The notes under the pieces were generated by a model. The model searched no databases and had not been told where the DNA came from. It saw only the letters and a program-made list of their open reading frames with translations. The translations under genes and the position numbers were made by a program. From positions 1-43,280 of the forward strand of contig QANT01001103.1 in NCBI GenBank assembly GCA_003254885.1: a stretch of DNA of 43,280 nt. The letters are read 5' to 3'. The DNA comes from Purshia tridentata (Eukaryota; Streptophyta; Magnoliopsida; Rosales; Rosaceae). Positions 20,587 through 31,311 of the stretch are shown piece after piece; within the stretch, counting starts at the first letter, position 1; each line of letters opens with the position of its first letter.

Positions 20587-21675
20587 GGAAAACTAAAAGT
20601 TGGTGGGAAAAAGTTAGTTCTTTTCTATTTTCCGGGGAAATGTAAGATTCTCCGAGAAAATTAGATTGGAGCTGTGCGGATCTGTTCAGTTGCTCTGAGA
20701 TGGTCGGGGGTGGGTTCGAACAAGCAAGTCTCTCAACAGTCGACAGAGATTTGAAGTTGTGGGGCTCTTGGTTAAGGATCTTTGAATCATTGAATCAACG
20801 GCTATGATTTAACTCAGCGGTTTGACCCAATGTAATATAACAAAGTAGCAAGATGATCTATTGAACAAACAATTTCTGATTTGGGGTTCATGTTGTATTC
20901 CAGTCTGCGTAAAAATTTAAAAAATTTTCTTAATTTTTATTTTGTTGAGATTTCATAATATTATCAAATTAAAATTATTGAAATTTTATTAAAAATTTTA
21001 ATTATATTTTACTAAATTTTGAACAAAATTAAAATTCTTTCAAAAATTTTCTTTAAAACTTTTATATTTTTGAACTATTAAAATTTTCTCAAAATCCAAA
21101 ATTTAGAGGAAGATTCGAACTCAATATTTCAAATGATATGATGCTCTATTGTTTGTTACATAATCCGATTTATGGCCAGAGAAAAGTTGAAGCAACTTAG
21201 CCAAAACTGTTTTCGCAACTCAACCAAAGACGTTATAATTCTAAACTAGGTTGGTATTCAATCATGCTATGTGCTGTTATTTCTTGCTGAAATCTACTTT
21301 CAGCTACCTCGGTTGAGTATATCAGGTGTGTGTATTATTGAGCCAAAGCGATACAGTTAAATATTAGCCACGTATTTGCTCCTGCAGCCTTTTAACACTA
21401 ATATGTACCTGTAACATTTATTAATTTGGGTTTGTCATATCACATTAGATTTTTAACAGTTAAATCTAACTATATTATTACCTATACAGAACACTAAAGA
21501 TTTGACTGACAAAAAATTGTAATGCTTCACACGCATTTAAGTTGTCATTTTACAGATTGGATCACATATATATACCCCTGACACGGTGCTAATAATAATG
21601 TAGAATAACTGTAACAACACAAAACATCAATATCAAACTTATCGAGTCAAAATGTTATAGCCGCTTAGGACATTG
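20587..21675. other. FkbM upstream region and NUP205 3' flank
   Basis: 1.09 kb. From about 20910 to 21110 it is very AT-rich with many AAATTTT-type runs that can pair locally, possibly an old MITE, but no clean termini or target duplication were found. Short open frames are not credible. Confidence 0.45.
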
Positions 21676-24600
21676 TCATGAACCCAACTTTTGAATCGTC
21701 ATTTCCTTGAGGGAAGTCACTAATCTGCGGAACACCTTCAGATTGTGCCCTACTTTATTCTGAGAATAGAAGAAGGCAACATAAATAAAATTTTACGCAC
21801 TTAGTACTGGGAATGACCAAAGGCTACTAATTGTAGCATATATATATATAGAAGGCAAGGGGTAGAAGCATACCTCACTTAGTAACTCAAGTCGTTCTAA
21901 AGTTGGAATTAACTTTCCACACAACAAAGATATGTCTTGTACTGGTCCAGATTTGGCACCATATGTAATTCTCTTCAAAGATCCACTGGTATCAGATACC
22001 ATAGAGCTGCCAAACCAGAAAAAAAATTAAAATCAAATCAAATCAACATAAAAACATTCAGCAATTTTCAACCATACCTATCCTGAAACTGGCTTAGGTA
22101 AAAACAACAAAAAAACATGTTATGTATCCATACCTATCTTGAAAATGGATTAGAAAGACATTCAGCACATGTTCCACGAGTGGAAGTAATATAGTTATTA
22201 GCTGATCTCTGTTACCAGCAACCTGGCACATTTCCCACATCGCAATATACCTCCTATAAATCAAATAATTCATCAGGAAACAATCAGATGCTTCATGTAC
22301 CGAGGAAAAATATAAGATATATGTGTCAAAGAAACAAAACTAACAAATTAACAAATCTTCGGTTTAATTGAGGGAGATTATACCAAAACTTCAACTTAAC
22401 ACAGGACGAATTGGCAGACATGATTAAAGTACCTTTTCAGAATACTGTCAGATGATGAAACACAATCTTGCCGAGCAAAACTACTGATAATTTCATCCAC
22501 CTCCCATCTCGCTAGGTTATTTATGTCTTGAATCTGCAAATTATATGCATAAAAGTGATGCAATTTGATGTTAAAAAATTATTTATGAAGTGACAAACAG
22601 GCGCAACAGGAAATGTTGTTCCAATCCATACCCTAAAAAGTAGAAAGCATTTTTCCCCGGCAGCTCTTTCAAGAACAGTTGTAACAGAAGTGAGAAAAGA
22701 ACTGAGCAAACTCAATGTGGGTTGTTGAAGGCCAACAGCAGCATTATAATCAGGGGGCATGTCTGAGATCTGCAGAAAATCAAGCTGGTCAGAGACAAAT
22801 CAACAGAGCTATCAAGCACATATAACTTGTGCACGTCAATCATCAAGGGTCATGCAGATCAGCCCAACAATTGTACATGTACCTGCAGTCTCAAGGATTT
22901 CTTTGTGACCAGAAAATATAGATAAGAGCTCAGACTGAAGCATAATCGAATTGAGTTAACCTCTGGCTTCCTCTGATTCTGTTCAATCGCCGTGAAAGGA
23001 GGGAGAAAATGGAGAACAGAAATATCAAAAATCATAATTAAAGGAATGTACAGTCAATATGAGAATTTTATGTTAGTGCTGAACAAGTAATGGCCAAACC
23101 GCAACAGATCGAATTGATATAGCAGAACTGAGAGTCTCCCAGTCTCGAGAGAAAAGAGCATGCATCAAACCAAAAAGCCCTTGAACAAAGCCACATTCAT
23201 CACTCTCTTCATATGGCCAAACCTACAAAGGGGGAAAAGTTGAAGTGTGTTCCATTATTAAATTCAAATCAACCAAGCCTTTATATAACCAAATGGGAAT
23301 AAAAAAGCCGACAGGAAACTCTGGTTGATAAAGAAAAAGCATTGCTTCTCATAAAACAAATTAAACAATACATTTAGAGATTAGGAAAAATGACTTGAAT
23401 GGGTCCAGTTGGATGGCCCCAGAAAATGGATATGATCTATCTTTTCCAATCATGATACAGGCCTCAAACTCTCCAACAATAATTTTGTGAGGCTTAAAGC
23501 TAACTTAAAGCAAGAGAAGTCGACCACAGTTTGTTAAACACATTATCAACAACTCTAACCTTGCAAAGTATACCAACAACAAGATTTATCTGCTCCATCA
23601 CCAACTCATCAGCTTCAGAAACGTCTTCCCGAAGAATATGATCAAAAAGTGATCTGTGCCCTTTGACAAAATCTATGACTTCACGAACAATTTTATTCTT
23701 CACCTATTAAAAAATATCCAAATTGTTACATAAATGGAATTTTAATATGCATTATAAAAAAACTGCACATAGAAAAGCAAAAGAAAGTGAAGGACTGACA
23801 CAAACCTCAAGGAAAATATTTAGGTAATGATTAAGTATTTCTCTGGTTTTTTCTATTAAGATGTTTATGAGAGTGCCTTTGGAATCACTAATTTTACATG
23901 ATGAAATTACAAAATCTTCCAAGTGCTCCACCCAATTAATCATAATAACAAACTCAGGCTTGTGTCTGCGTAGCATTCTATTCTTCATTCCTTATTGAAC
24001 AGGTACATTAAAATACAGAATTTCTAACAGAAATTAACAATTACTTATAAATAATATATTGTTTTGAGCCTTCTCCGGAAATGAAACAATATCACTATTA
24101 GGTTGTGATTTATTCAATTTCCTACAATAAACATAATCCCACGAGAAAATTAATAGATTTTTGTTGACTTGTGCTCTCTGCTGTATATAGAAAGTACTGA
24201 TTTTATGTAATTAGCATGTAATCAGGAAAGTTGACTTCCTAGCTTAATTACCTTCCTATTGTACAATCAAATTGTATAGTATAAATTAACTCCAAAGAGG
24301 AGAAGAATAGATCTGAATTTATTCCTATAACTCTAGAGAATTCTACAATTTTATATCAGGTAAAATCATATTTCATAAATGAAGCCTGCCATGATAAAAC
24401 CGATTCTTAGACAATAGAACCAGAAATCTCAAAAGCTCCTTCAAAAGAAGAAATTAAAATCTCTTCCAATAGAGAAAAATAAAAAGGAAGGCTAACCTCA
24501 AAAAATTCAGATGTATCGACCAACGATAATAGAGAAAACACTAATCTCAGTATAGGAGTTATAATCATCCTTTGCTTAATGTCCCCAGAAGTGTCTCTTT

Positions 24601-24875
24601 GGTGCTTTGTGTCAACCCATCTCACACTTCCCTGCTAGTTAGTATGTAATTATGTGAATGAGATCAGACAAATTGTACTAATAAGCACCAAAAGCATAAG
24701 CAGTACTTACGAGGAAGTTGACTGCCCTGCATGAAGCAATATGTTCCAAAGCACCCATGGAAAAGATAACCTGAGCCCCAGATTTTCCATACTTGTGACT
24801 TATTCTCAAGAGTAAAGCAAGTTCAGCCTCAAGAGTGCAAGCTTGTTGCATCGACTCTAAAGAATGCCCACCATC
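21676..24875 (-). pseudogene. NUP205: NUP205 C-terminal fragment, ten exons, 5' part absent
   Basis: Exons in order: 24711-24875, 24497-24631, 23560-23703, 23100-23222, 22883-22978, 22632-22769, 22433-22533, 22134-22253, 21874-22006, 21676-21759. All have GT-AG sites and the phases agree, giving 412 codons and a TGA. The product matches the C-terminal end of plant nucleoporin NUP205 (inner ring scaffold of the nuclear pore): LLLRISHKYGKSGAQV, RLVFSLLSLVDTSEFFEVKN, CFSLSSYLYFLVTKKSLRLQ, ISLLCGKLIPTLERLELLSE, HNLKVFRRLVTSLKE. Full NUP205 is about 1800 residues, so over three quarters is missing. Upstream lies 90 bp, then a Harbinger-like transposon, then AT-rich DNA and another gene. I saw no stop or frameshift within these exons, so it is a recent truncated duplicate, or a real gene whose earlier exons are beyond an unusually long intron. 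Pseudogene status is inferred. Confidence 0.75.
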
Positions 24876-24967
24876 CTAAAACAAAATTATACTAAATTAT
24901 GTAAGATGGCATATGTAAACCTAAAAAGTAAAACGTGGAACCATGAAATGCCCAACAGAAGAACTTA

Positions 24968-26323
24968 GGGGAGTGTATTCAATTAAGATTCTAATGGACT
25001 TTTGTAGAGTTTTTAAAAGTCATTCACTTTTGCAGAGTTCATAGATTTTTAAAAATTTTTACAAACTCCATATAGATTTTCACAGACTCCATATAAATCT
25101 TCATAAACTCCATACAGACTTTGATTCCAATTATTTTGAAAGATTTATAAAACTCTTTAATGTTCTATTTCTATTAATTCTATTTTGAAAATGGACACTA
25201 TTTAATACTCAAAAACAATTTTGTACATTGGGTATTGGCTTTCATTGTTGTAGAAGGCCTTAAAAAGCCAAACCATTAATTATTGCTTCAACTAACAATT
25301 TGACTAATATATAGTTCTAATAAAACTTATACAAAAGACAAATTAGTAACAAATAAAATATAATAATTTTCCCCTTTAATCAGAGTTCAGATATTATACT
25401 AGCTTTATCATTATATATTATAATATATAATGTTGGGCTATAATTTTCTCCAAAAATAGGACCATAAATGGAAATACCACAAATATATATGTATAGCAAA
25501 CACCATTATTTTGGAAGTGCAAGATCATTTCAAATAATCAATTTATATATATATTTTTATGGAGAAGCAATCAGAGGGGCAATTTTTATTTTAGCTACGA
25601 TTCATTGGCTTATTAGATCCAATATGATTGTAATACAAAGCATTGTCTTGATTTTGATCACCCATGTGATTTTCCAATTTTTTTTCTTTTTCTAAGGATG
25701 TGATTTTCAAACTTTCAACAGGCATGCTATAACTCTTTTATTTCTCTATTAATAACTTATATACATATTTATAAGATGTGATTTTCAAACCTTCATCAAG
25801 CATAACTATAACTCTTTTATTTCTCCGTTAATAACTTACATACATATTTATATATATACTCTTGATCGAACTGTGGGTATGAATTATGAAAGTACCAATG
25901 TTATAAAAAGTTAATGTTGATTAGGGGGTGAGCTTTGGTGCTAATGAAATATAAATACCATTTTTTGTTTTATATTTTATTAATTTTTGAAATTAAAAAA
26001 AAATATATTTGAAATCCTTTGAAATCTGCAGGAGAAAAGCTAGAGAATTATTGACTTTAATATAACATAGTTTACACTCCAAAGTTTATAAAAGTCTATC
26101 ATTTAATGAATTATTTATAACTCAATGACTTTTTGAATACTACATAACTTTTATAGACTTTTTAAAAGTCTTAACTGAATACCACCAGATTTTTTCAGAC
26201 TCTTTAAAAGTTTTAATTGAATAACACTAGATTTTCATAGACTCTTTAAAAGTCTTGATTGAATACCACCTAACATTTAAATTCCACCAAAGTTATTTAA
26301 AATCCTAATTGAATACACCCCCG
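24968..26323. mobile_element. Non-autonomous PIF/Harbinger-like element, 1.36 kb
   Basis: Left end GGGGAGTGTATTCAATTAAG; the right end read on the other strand is CGGGGGTGTATTCAATTAGG, near-perfect terminal inverted repeats. Both sides are flanked by TTA (24965-24967 and 26324-26326), the 3-bp target site typical of PIF/Harbinger. The interior is AT-rich, with repeated subterminal blocks based on CTTTAAAAGTCTTRATTGAATACCACC-like units (several at 26150-26275), and encodes no transposase. Confidence 0.8.
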
Positions 26324-26561
26324 TTATGGGTGAGTTGTTATTACATTGAAATTAAATTTGTGGTTGTGGATAAGTTTATGTTATTTAAAAATTAAATTAA
26401 AGGTGAGCTATAAATAAATTATTAGGTTTGAGTACTTTTGATTAACTTTTTCAATGATCAGTACCTTATAATTACATCACTCTATTATATATCATCCTCT
26501 CCTTCAGTGGGTTGGGGAAATTTTGTTATGATGGATGGTTATAACTAGAACGTATAGACAG

Positions 26562-26825
26562 TGGCACCAAAAATAGGAATAATTTGATGAACAATATAAA
26601 CTACTAAAGTAATATGTATATGCATGCATGGTCTATATTACTATATATATATATATATAGAGAGAGAGATCCATATAATTGAAGAAAGTGATCTGGCACC
26701 AAAAATAGGAATAATTTGATGAACGTTATAAACTACTAAAGTAATATGTATATGCATGCATGGTCTATATTACTATATATATATATATAGAGAGAGAGAG
26801 ATCCATATAATTGAAGAAAGTGATC
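26562..26825. repeat. 132-bp direct tandem duplication
   Basis: Two units begin TGGCACCAAAAATAGGAATA at 26562 and 26694, with nearly identical sequence through a TGCATGCATGG palindrome, an (AT)n tract and an AGAGAGAG tract to GAAGAAAGTGATC. The copies differ mainly in the lengths of the AT and AG runs and a few bases near 26735. Confidence 0.9.
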
Positions 26826-26863
26826 TATTAATGTGACAATATAGTAACTATTTTAGTACAACT

Positions 26864-26937
26864 ACTGTTTGCATGTACTTGTCTAACTGTTTGCATGTAC
26901 TTGTCTACTGTTTGCATGTACTTGTCTGCTGTTTGTA
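26864..26937. repeat. Short tandem repeat, 21-23 bp unit
   Basis: Three complete copies and a partial copy of ACTGTTTGCATGTACTTGTCT, immediately after the 132-bp duplication. Confidence 0.9.
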
Positions 26938-27744
26938 TTGGAGAGGTACGATAAATAACCATATAATTAAATTTACAACATATATCACGTTCTATATGCT
27001 GGATAAAAATTCAAAAAAGTACCGAGGACTTTGCTGAAAGGATCACAACAAGGTTAATTAGTATTTTACTAACACACTAACTATATCCTAAGTCGTTTAA
27101 TTTGATGAAAAGCGTACACATGTCATTTACTTGCACATTTTGAACTTGTGTTCTATTTACTATTTATCCAAAAATGATTTAAAACATGCATGAAACATAT
27201 GTTTTTAACAAACTAACCAGTAAGTGCATAATACATATGATTGTCATACGTTTAAGAGAACTCTAGCTTTTTGTTTTGTTTTTTCAATTCTTTTTGTCTT
27301 TTTTTATTAAAAAAAATAAAAATTTCGTACAGATCATGAGTGATTAATTGGAGTTCACTAATTAGTGTCAAATTTAGAGCTTAAAATATTGAGTTAATTA
27401 CTTAAAGGTGTATTTATGAGTTTATAGTGTAAGATATACCTCCTAAATTTCAGATTTTGCTCGAAATTTGATGAGGAATATTGGGAATATTACTCGAAAT
27501 TAGTTAGGGGCCGGGCTATGTCAAAAAGATATGGACGGATTTGAAAAATATTGGAGACAATCCGAAATAAAAAGGTCGATCCTTAATATTTGGCTTTTTT
27601 TTTTTTTGGCACGACGTACAATTCTTTGCTTCTTAATTATGTATTTTTCTCCACAAGCAATCAGGAATATGACTTTATTTTCTTAATATCCTAGCTTGTT
27701 TGGGAAACCAAATTCCTAGCTTAGTTCGGAAAGCGCACGTACTC

Positions 27745-27752
27745 TATATAAA
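27745..27752 (+). promoter_or_regulatory. TATA box of the first unknown gene
   Basis: TATATAAA about 110 bp before the ATG, in the context CTCTATATAAACAAG. The same arrangement occurs before the paralog (30744-30751). Confidence 0.65.
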
Positions 27753-27862
27753 CAAGTGATCGAAAGCTAGTAGTTTCCATCTTCATCTTTGGCGTTTAAT
27801 TAATTTCTTCGAATTCTTTAACTCGATCTCTGTTCAAGATTTAAGAATTATAAGTCGATCCC

Positions 27863-28366
27863 ATGGACATGGCCAGTGAAAGTTGGAGAGTGTTGGGTGA
27901 CACTTATTGTAATGCTTTTCTGAAAAGAGTTGATATTGAGCCTGATGGTCAACACCAAAACGGCATGCCGTGCAGTACCAAGGTCTTGATGGATATCAAG
28001 GCCGTCGTTAGACGACTACGCTCCAGTCCTAGTGGTTTTGGCGAGGAGGAGAATGACGACGTATCGTTGTTTTTAGACGAGGATAACTGGAGCGCAGATG
28101 AGATTAACGCCACAGTCGAACTCCAACTCAACTTGAAACACGACGTGGCCTGTAGTGCCGTATCATGCACGCTTTCGCAGCTGCAAGTCCCGGTTGAGGT
28201 TCATGAGGCGGTGGTAGAGAAAATAATGCTGGAAGCGTCGAAGGCGGAGAAGCTTTGTACTTGTTATTATTCCGGTGTTTGCAAGGTTCTGCATATGGCG
28301 GCGGTCGTCGATGTTTATGTTGCTGAGTCTGACAACTTCAACTGTGAATTGGCTAAAGAAGAGTAG
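27863..28366 (+). CDS. Unrecognised intronless gene, copy 1 of a tandem pair
   Basis: 167 codons, single exon, TATA box 110 bp upstream. I do not recognise the family. The protein is soluble, with no signal peptide or membrane segment. It opens with ASESWRVLGDTYC, has PCSTKVLM, a basic patch (VVRRLRSS), an acidic middle (EEENDDVSLFLDEDNW), then SQLQVPVEVHEAVVEKIML and a Cys-rich block LCTCYYSGVCKVLHMAAVVD near the end. Cysteines shared with the paralog are in YC, PCSTK, the second-last Cys of the YY block and CKVLH. Start codon ATGGACATG; either Met could be used. The presence of a conserved tandem copy with an intact frame supports it as a real gene. Confidence 0.75.
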   Translation: MDMASESWRVLGDTYCNAFLKRVDIEPDGQHQNGMPCSTKVLMDIKAVVRRLRSSPSGFGEEENDDVSLFLDEDNWSADEINATVELQLNLKHDVACSAVSCTLSQLQVPVEVHEAVVEKIMLEASKAEKLCTCYYSGVCKVLHMAAVVDVYVAESDNFNCELAKEE

Positions 28367-29324
28367 GACTACTTGTGACCATTGTGTCCACCTTTCATGC
28401 CTAGTCAGATCGGTGTTAGATTGATAGTTAATCTCATTGTTTTTTGAATTAATTTGATGTATTAGTTTGTTATATGCATATATTGAGTAATCTGGATATG
28501 TTCTTCCAATTAATGAGTTATTATGTTTCAATTTTTAATGCTGAAATCGATCTTGAATAATTTCTTACAATTTTTATGGGTTTTTCAAATAGGAGTTGAA
28601 ACAATTAATATATAGTTGCATCCAGAAATTTAGTAACACCCCATATTTGTCAGATTTGATTTGCTTCAATGGATTTGAACTTCGTTACAAGTTCAGACTA
28701 ATTTTCACGTTAGTGGTCCTTTTTTTTTTTATGTGGGAATGAAAGCGATAGGGCCTTAACGAAGAAGACTGTGGCACGGTAGCTAGAGAATCCTTGTAAA
28801 TATTTTGGTTCTGTTTTATTTTTCAATTACTAGCTGTTTCTCAAATTTTGATTCACAGCTTATAATTATGAGGCATAAATTCATTTAACATAGTTAATTT
28901 ATATTTTTCTTAATTTCCTTTTTTTAATTTTTTAAAACTGAATCCAATTAATGTGAGTATCACACATAATTTTTTAAAGTTAGCAACCATACTTATATAT
29001 GGATGCTTAAAGAAATAGAAAGCTGGGTTGATATGTTAATGACTAAATTCATATGTATTCAAGTAAGAAGAAGATGAATTACTCATAGTTCCATCATACT
29101 TAATTATCCATACTAATTCTAGTGGAATTTGTGCGGATAATTAAATTTCTATTAGCTAATTAATTTTTTTTATTAAATACATATGAATCTAGTCATTTAA
29201 CAAATATATCCAATCAAGTTTTATTAAAAAATATTTATTAATCTTTATTAATATCTTATGCAAATAATTAAATACCTTTATTTAATTTTTTTAAGATAGT
29301 AACTAAAAGGTATATATTTTTGAG
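28367..29324. other. Spacer after the first unknown gene
   Basis: 958 bp, the 3' UTR followed by AT-rich intergenic DNA. No gene, RNA or transposon terminus was recognised. Confidence 0.5.
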
Positions 29325-30031
29325 TAAATTACACAAATAGTACTTCAAGTTTACCTTCCATTTCGATCAACTAACTACAACAAGCAGCAGCCACCCTAGT
29401 GGGTCCCAACAAGAACTCTTTTGGCGCTCTGCCATTTCGATCAACTAAGTACAACAAGCAGAGCCACCCTAGTGGGACCCAACAAGAACTCTTTTCGCGC
29501 TCTCAACAAGAAGAGGATCTGCAATGGCCTTCCATTTCGATCAACTAAGTACAGCAAGCAGCAGCCACCCTAGTGGGTCCCAACAAGAACTCTTTTCGCG
29601 CTCTCAACAAGAAGAGGATCTGCAATGGCCTTCCATTTCGATCAACTAAGTACAAGAAGCTGCAGCCACCCTAGTGGGTCCCAACAAGAACTCTTTTCGC
29701 GCTCTCAACAAGAAGAGGATCTGCAATGGCTGCAAGGCTCTTTGCAATAGCTTGGCTCCCCTGCATGCAGATCGAACAAGAATAGAGTTGCAAATTGGGT
29801 TATTTATTTATTTTTTGTTTTTTAATAATTATTTCTTTTTTATCATTTTTTTATTTATCTATGTGTCATTTTTTAAAGATCTGTCAGTGTGCCACCTAGT
29901 TGGTTAACAGCCTCCCAAATAAAAACTAGGGTGTCAAAAAAATAGTAGTTGAGGTACTTCAAAAAAACTTTTGGAACATAAGGTACTAAATTGAAATAGA
30001 AGGTAGACTAAAGGTATTTTTGTGTAATTAA
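29325..30031. mobile_element. MITE-like element with internal 100-bp tandem repeats
   Basis: The ends are inverted copies: TAAATTACACAAATAGTACT at the left, and TAATTACACAAAAATACCTT at the right read on the other strand; similarity extends about 40 bp inward through ACCTTCCATTTCGAT. No convincing target duplication was found, so the superfamily is open (Mutator-type MITEs often have such ends). A tandem array occupies its left half. Confidence 0.6.
29358..29740. repeat. Tandem array of 100-101 bp units
   Basis: The block beginning CCATTTCGATCAACTAAGTA recurs at 29358, 29432, 29532 and 29633. The first unit is shortened to 74 bp (it lacks the CAACAAGAAGAGGATCTGCA part). The later units are about 100 and 101 bp, and the last is partial. 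The shared core includes CCACCCTAGTGGG, an imperfect palindrome, and AACAAGAACTCTTTTCGCGC. Units are over 95% alike, so the expansion is recent. Confidence 0.9.
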
Positions 30032-30840
30032 AAAAAATGCAATAATAGAACCTTCATATTCTAGTTTTAACGTTAACTAGTTTCTTACCATGTGTATTAC
30101 GTATGTTAGTTGAACTTTCTAAACATTTAATTAAAAATTTTAATAATTTGTTTGTCTTAAAATAATAGTGGTGAGAAAGTGAATTGCTAAAAATAAGAGT
30201 GTAATTTTTTATTTTCTAATTCTATTATTCTATTTTATCTTTTTGTTCTTTATTAATAAATAATATTATTAGTATCTATTTTGTAAGTAGGGTTATTTTT
30301 AGAATTTACAGATTTAATCATTTTACTCTCCTTTCTGGCTTTATATATATATATATATATATATCTAGTAATAATTTTTTTTTTATTATCACAATATTAG
30401 AGCAAATCGTATATTGGATATAGTATATTGTTATCCTTTCTTATAAACTTATACACACACAAAATGCTTTAATTAAAGTGTTTTTATGAATATATTTTTT
30501 TTTTGTGTACGTTGTGCTTGCAAGAAGATAATTCATATCCTTGAAAACGGTATGGACCAATTTGAATAATATTGGAGACAATCGGCCGAAAAGGACAACA
30601 AAGAAAGAAACCCTCACTCCTTCAATATTTTCGTTCTTAATTATGTATATGTACGTATCTTACCCCACAAGTAATTAGGAATAGTACTACTTTTTATTTA
30701 GTGGTTGAATCCTAGTTTGGTTGGTAAACTAGGGAATTCGATCTATATAAACAAGCTAGTGAAATGTAATTTCCATTATTACTTTTTCGTGTTGAATTTC
30801 TTGTATAACTCTGAGATCAAGATTGAAGAATTAACAGTCC
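30032..30840. other. Spacer and promoter of the second unknown gene
   Basis: 809 bp, AT-rich with an (AT)n microsatellite at about 30342-30364. From about 30545 onward it resembles the region before 27863, including ATATTGGAGACAATC and the TATA box at 30744-30751. Confidence 0.55.
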
Positions 30841-31311
30841 ATGGCCAAGGCCAGTGAAAGTTGGAGAGTTTTGGGTGACACTTACTGCAGTGCTTGGCTG
30901 CAAAGAGTTGTCACTGAGCCTGACGATGATCATCGTCAAAACGACTTGCCGTGCAGTACCAAGGTCTTGATGGGTATTAAAGCCACCATCAGACGACTTC
31001 GCTCCAATACTACTGATTTTTATGAGGACGACACCGACGTCTCGTTGTTTTTAGAGGACGATAACTGGAGCGTGGATGAGAACGACGCCACAGTCGAAGT
31101 CCAACACAACTTGGCATACGACATGAACAGTAGTGCCGTATCCCGCACGTTATCTCAGCTGCAAGTCCCGCTTGAGGCTCATGAATTTGTAGTAGAGAAA
31201 ATACTGTTCGAAGCCTCGAAGGCGGAGAGGGATTGCAGTTCTTACTATCCCCCTCTTTGCAAGGTTCTGCATATGGCGGCAGTCGTCGATGTTTATTGTT
31301 GCCGAGTCTGA
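30841..31311 (+). CDS. Unrecognised intronless gene, copy 2, C-terminus changed by frameshift
   Basis: 156 codons, single exon, paralog of 27863-28366. Same block order: ASESWRVLGDTYC, PCSTKVLM, RRLRS, acidic middle, SQLQVPLEAHEFVVEKI, CKVLHMAAVVDVY. Relative to copy 1 there is one extra T near 31295, after which the protein ends in CCRV instead of continuing with VAESD, removing about 14 residues. The frame is otherwise intact. Many differences from copy 1 change the amino acid, so either constraint is weak or change is favoured. Confidence 0.7.
   Translation: MAKASESWRVLGDTYCSAWLQRVVTEPDDDHRQNDLPCSTKVLMGIKATIRRLRSNTTDFYEDDTDVSLFLEDDNWSVDENDATVEVQHNLAYDMNSSAVSRTLSQLQVPLEAHEFVVEKILFEASKAERDCSSYYPPLCKVLHMAAVVDVYCCRV

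Larger units (their letters stand above)
26324..27862. other. AT-rich spacer with local repeats and promoter of the first unknown gene
   Basis: Holds the 132-bp tandem duplication at 26562-26825 and the 21-bp repeats at 26864-26937 (listed separately), then AT-rich DNA. From about 27524 the sequence resembles the region upstream of the second unknown gene (about 30545-30840), so the promoter was duplicated with the gene. Confidence 0.6.

Noticed and set aside
20900..21120. AT-rich self-complementary stretch as a MITE
   Set aside because: Runs of AAATTTT pair locally by composition alone; no defined termini or target duplication.
22072..22160. Short repeat of an exon end (CATACCTATC...TGAAA) beside a NUP205 exon
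   Set aside because: About 25 bp of partial similarity, too short to claim an exon duplication.
23752..23988. 78-codon minus-strand frame between two NUP205 exons
   Set aside because: The possible acceptors put it out of phase with the neighbouring exons, and NUP205 is contiguous across this intron in the family (SEFFE then VKNK). I do not recognise the peptide; probably chance.
29398..29900. Open frame through the 100-bp repeats as a repeat protein
   Set aside because: The unit length is not a multiple of three in all copies (74, 100, 101 bp), so no repeated protein is maintained.
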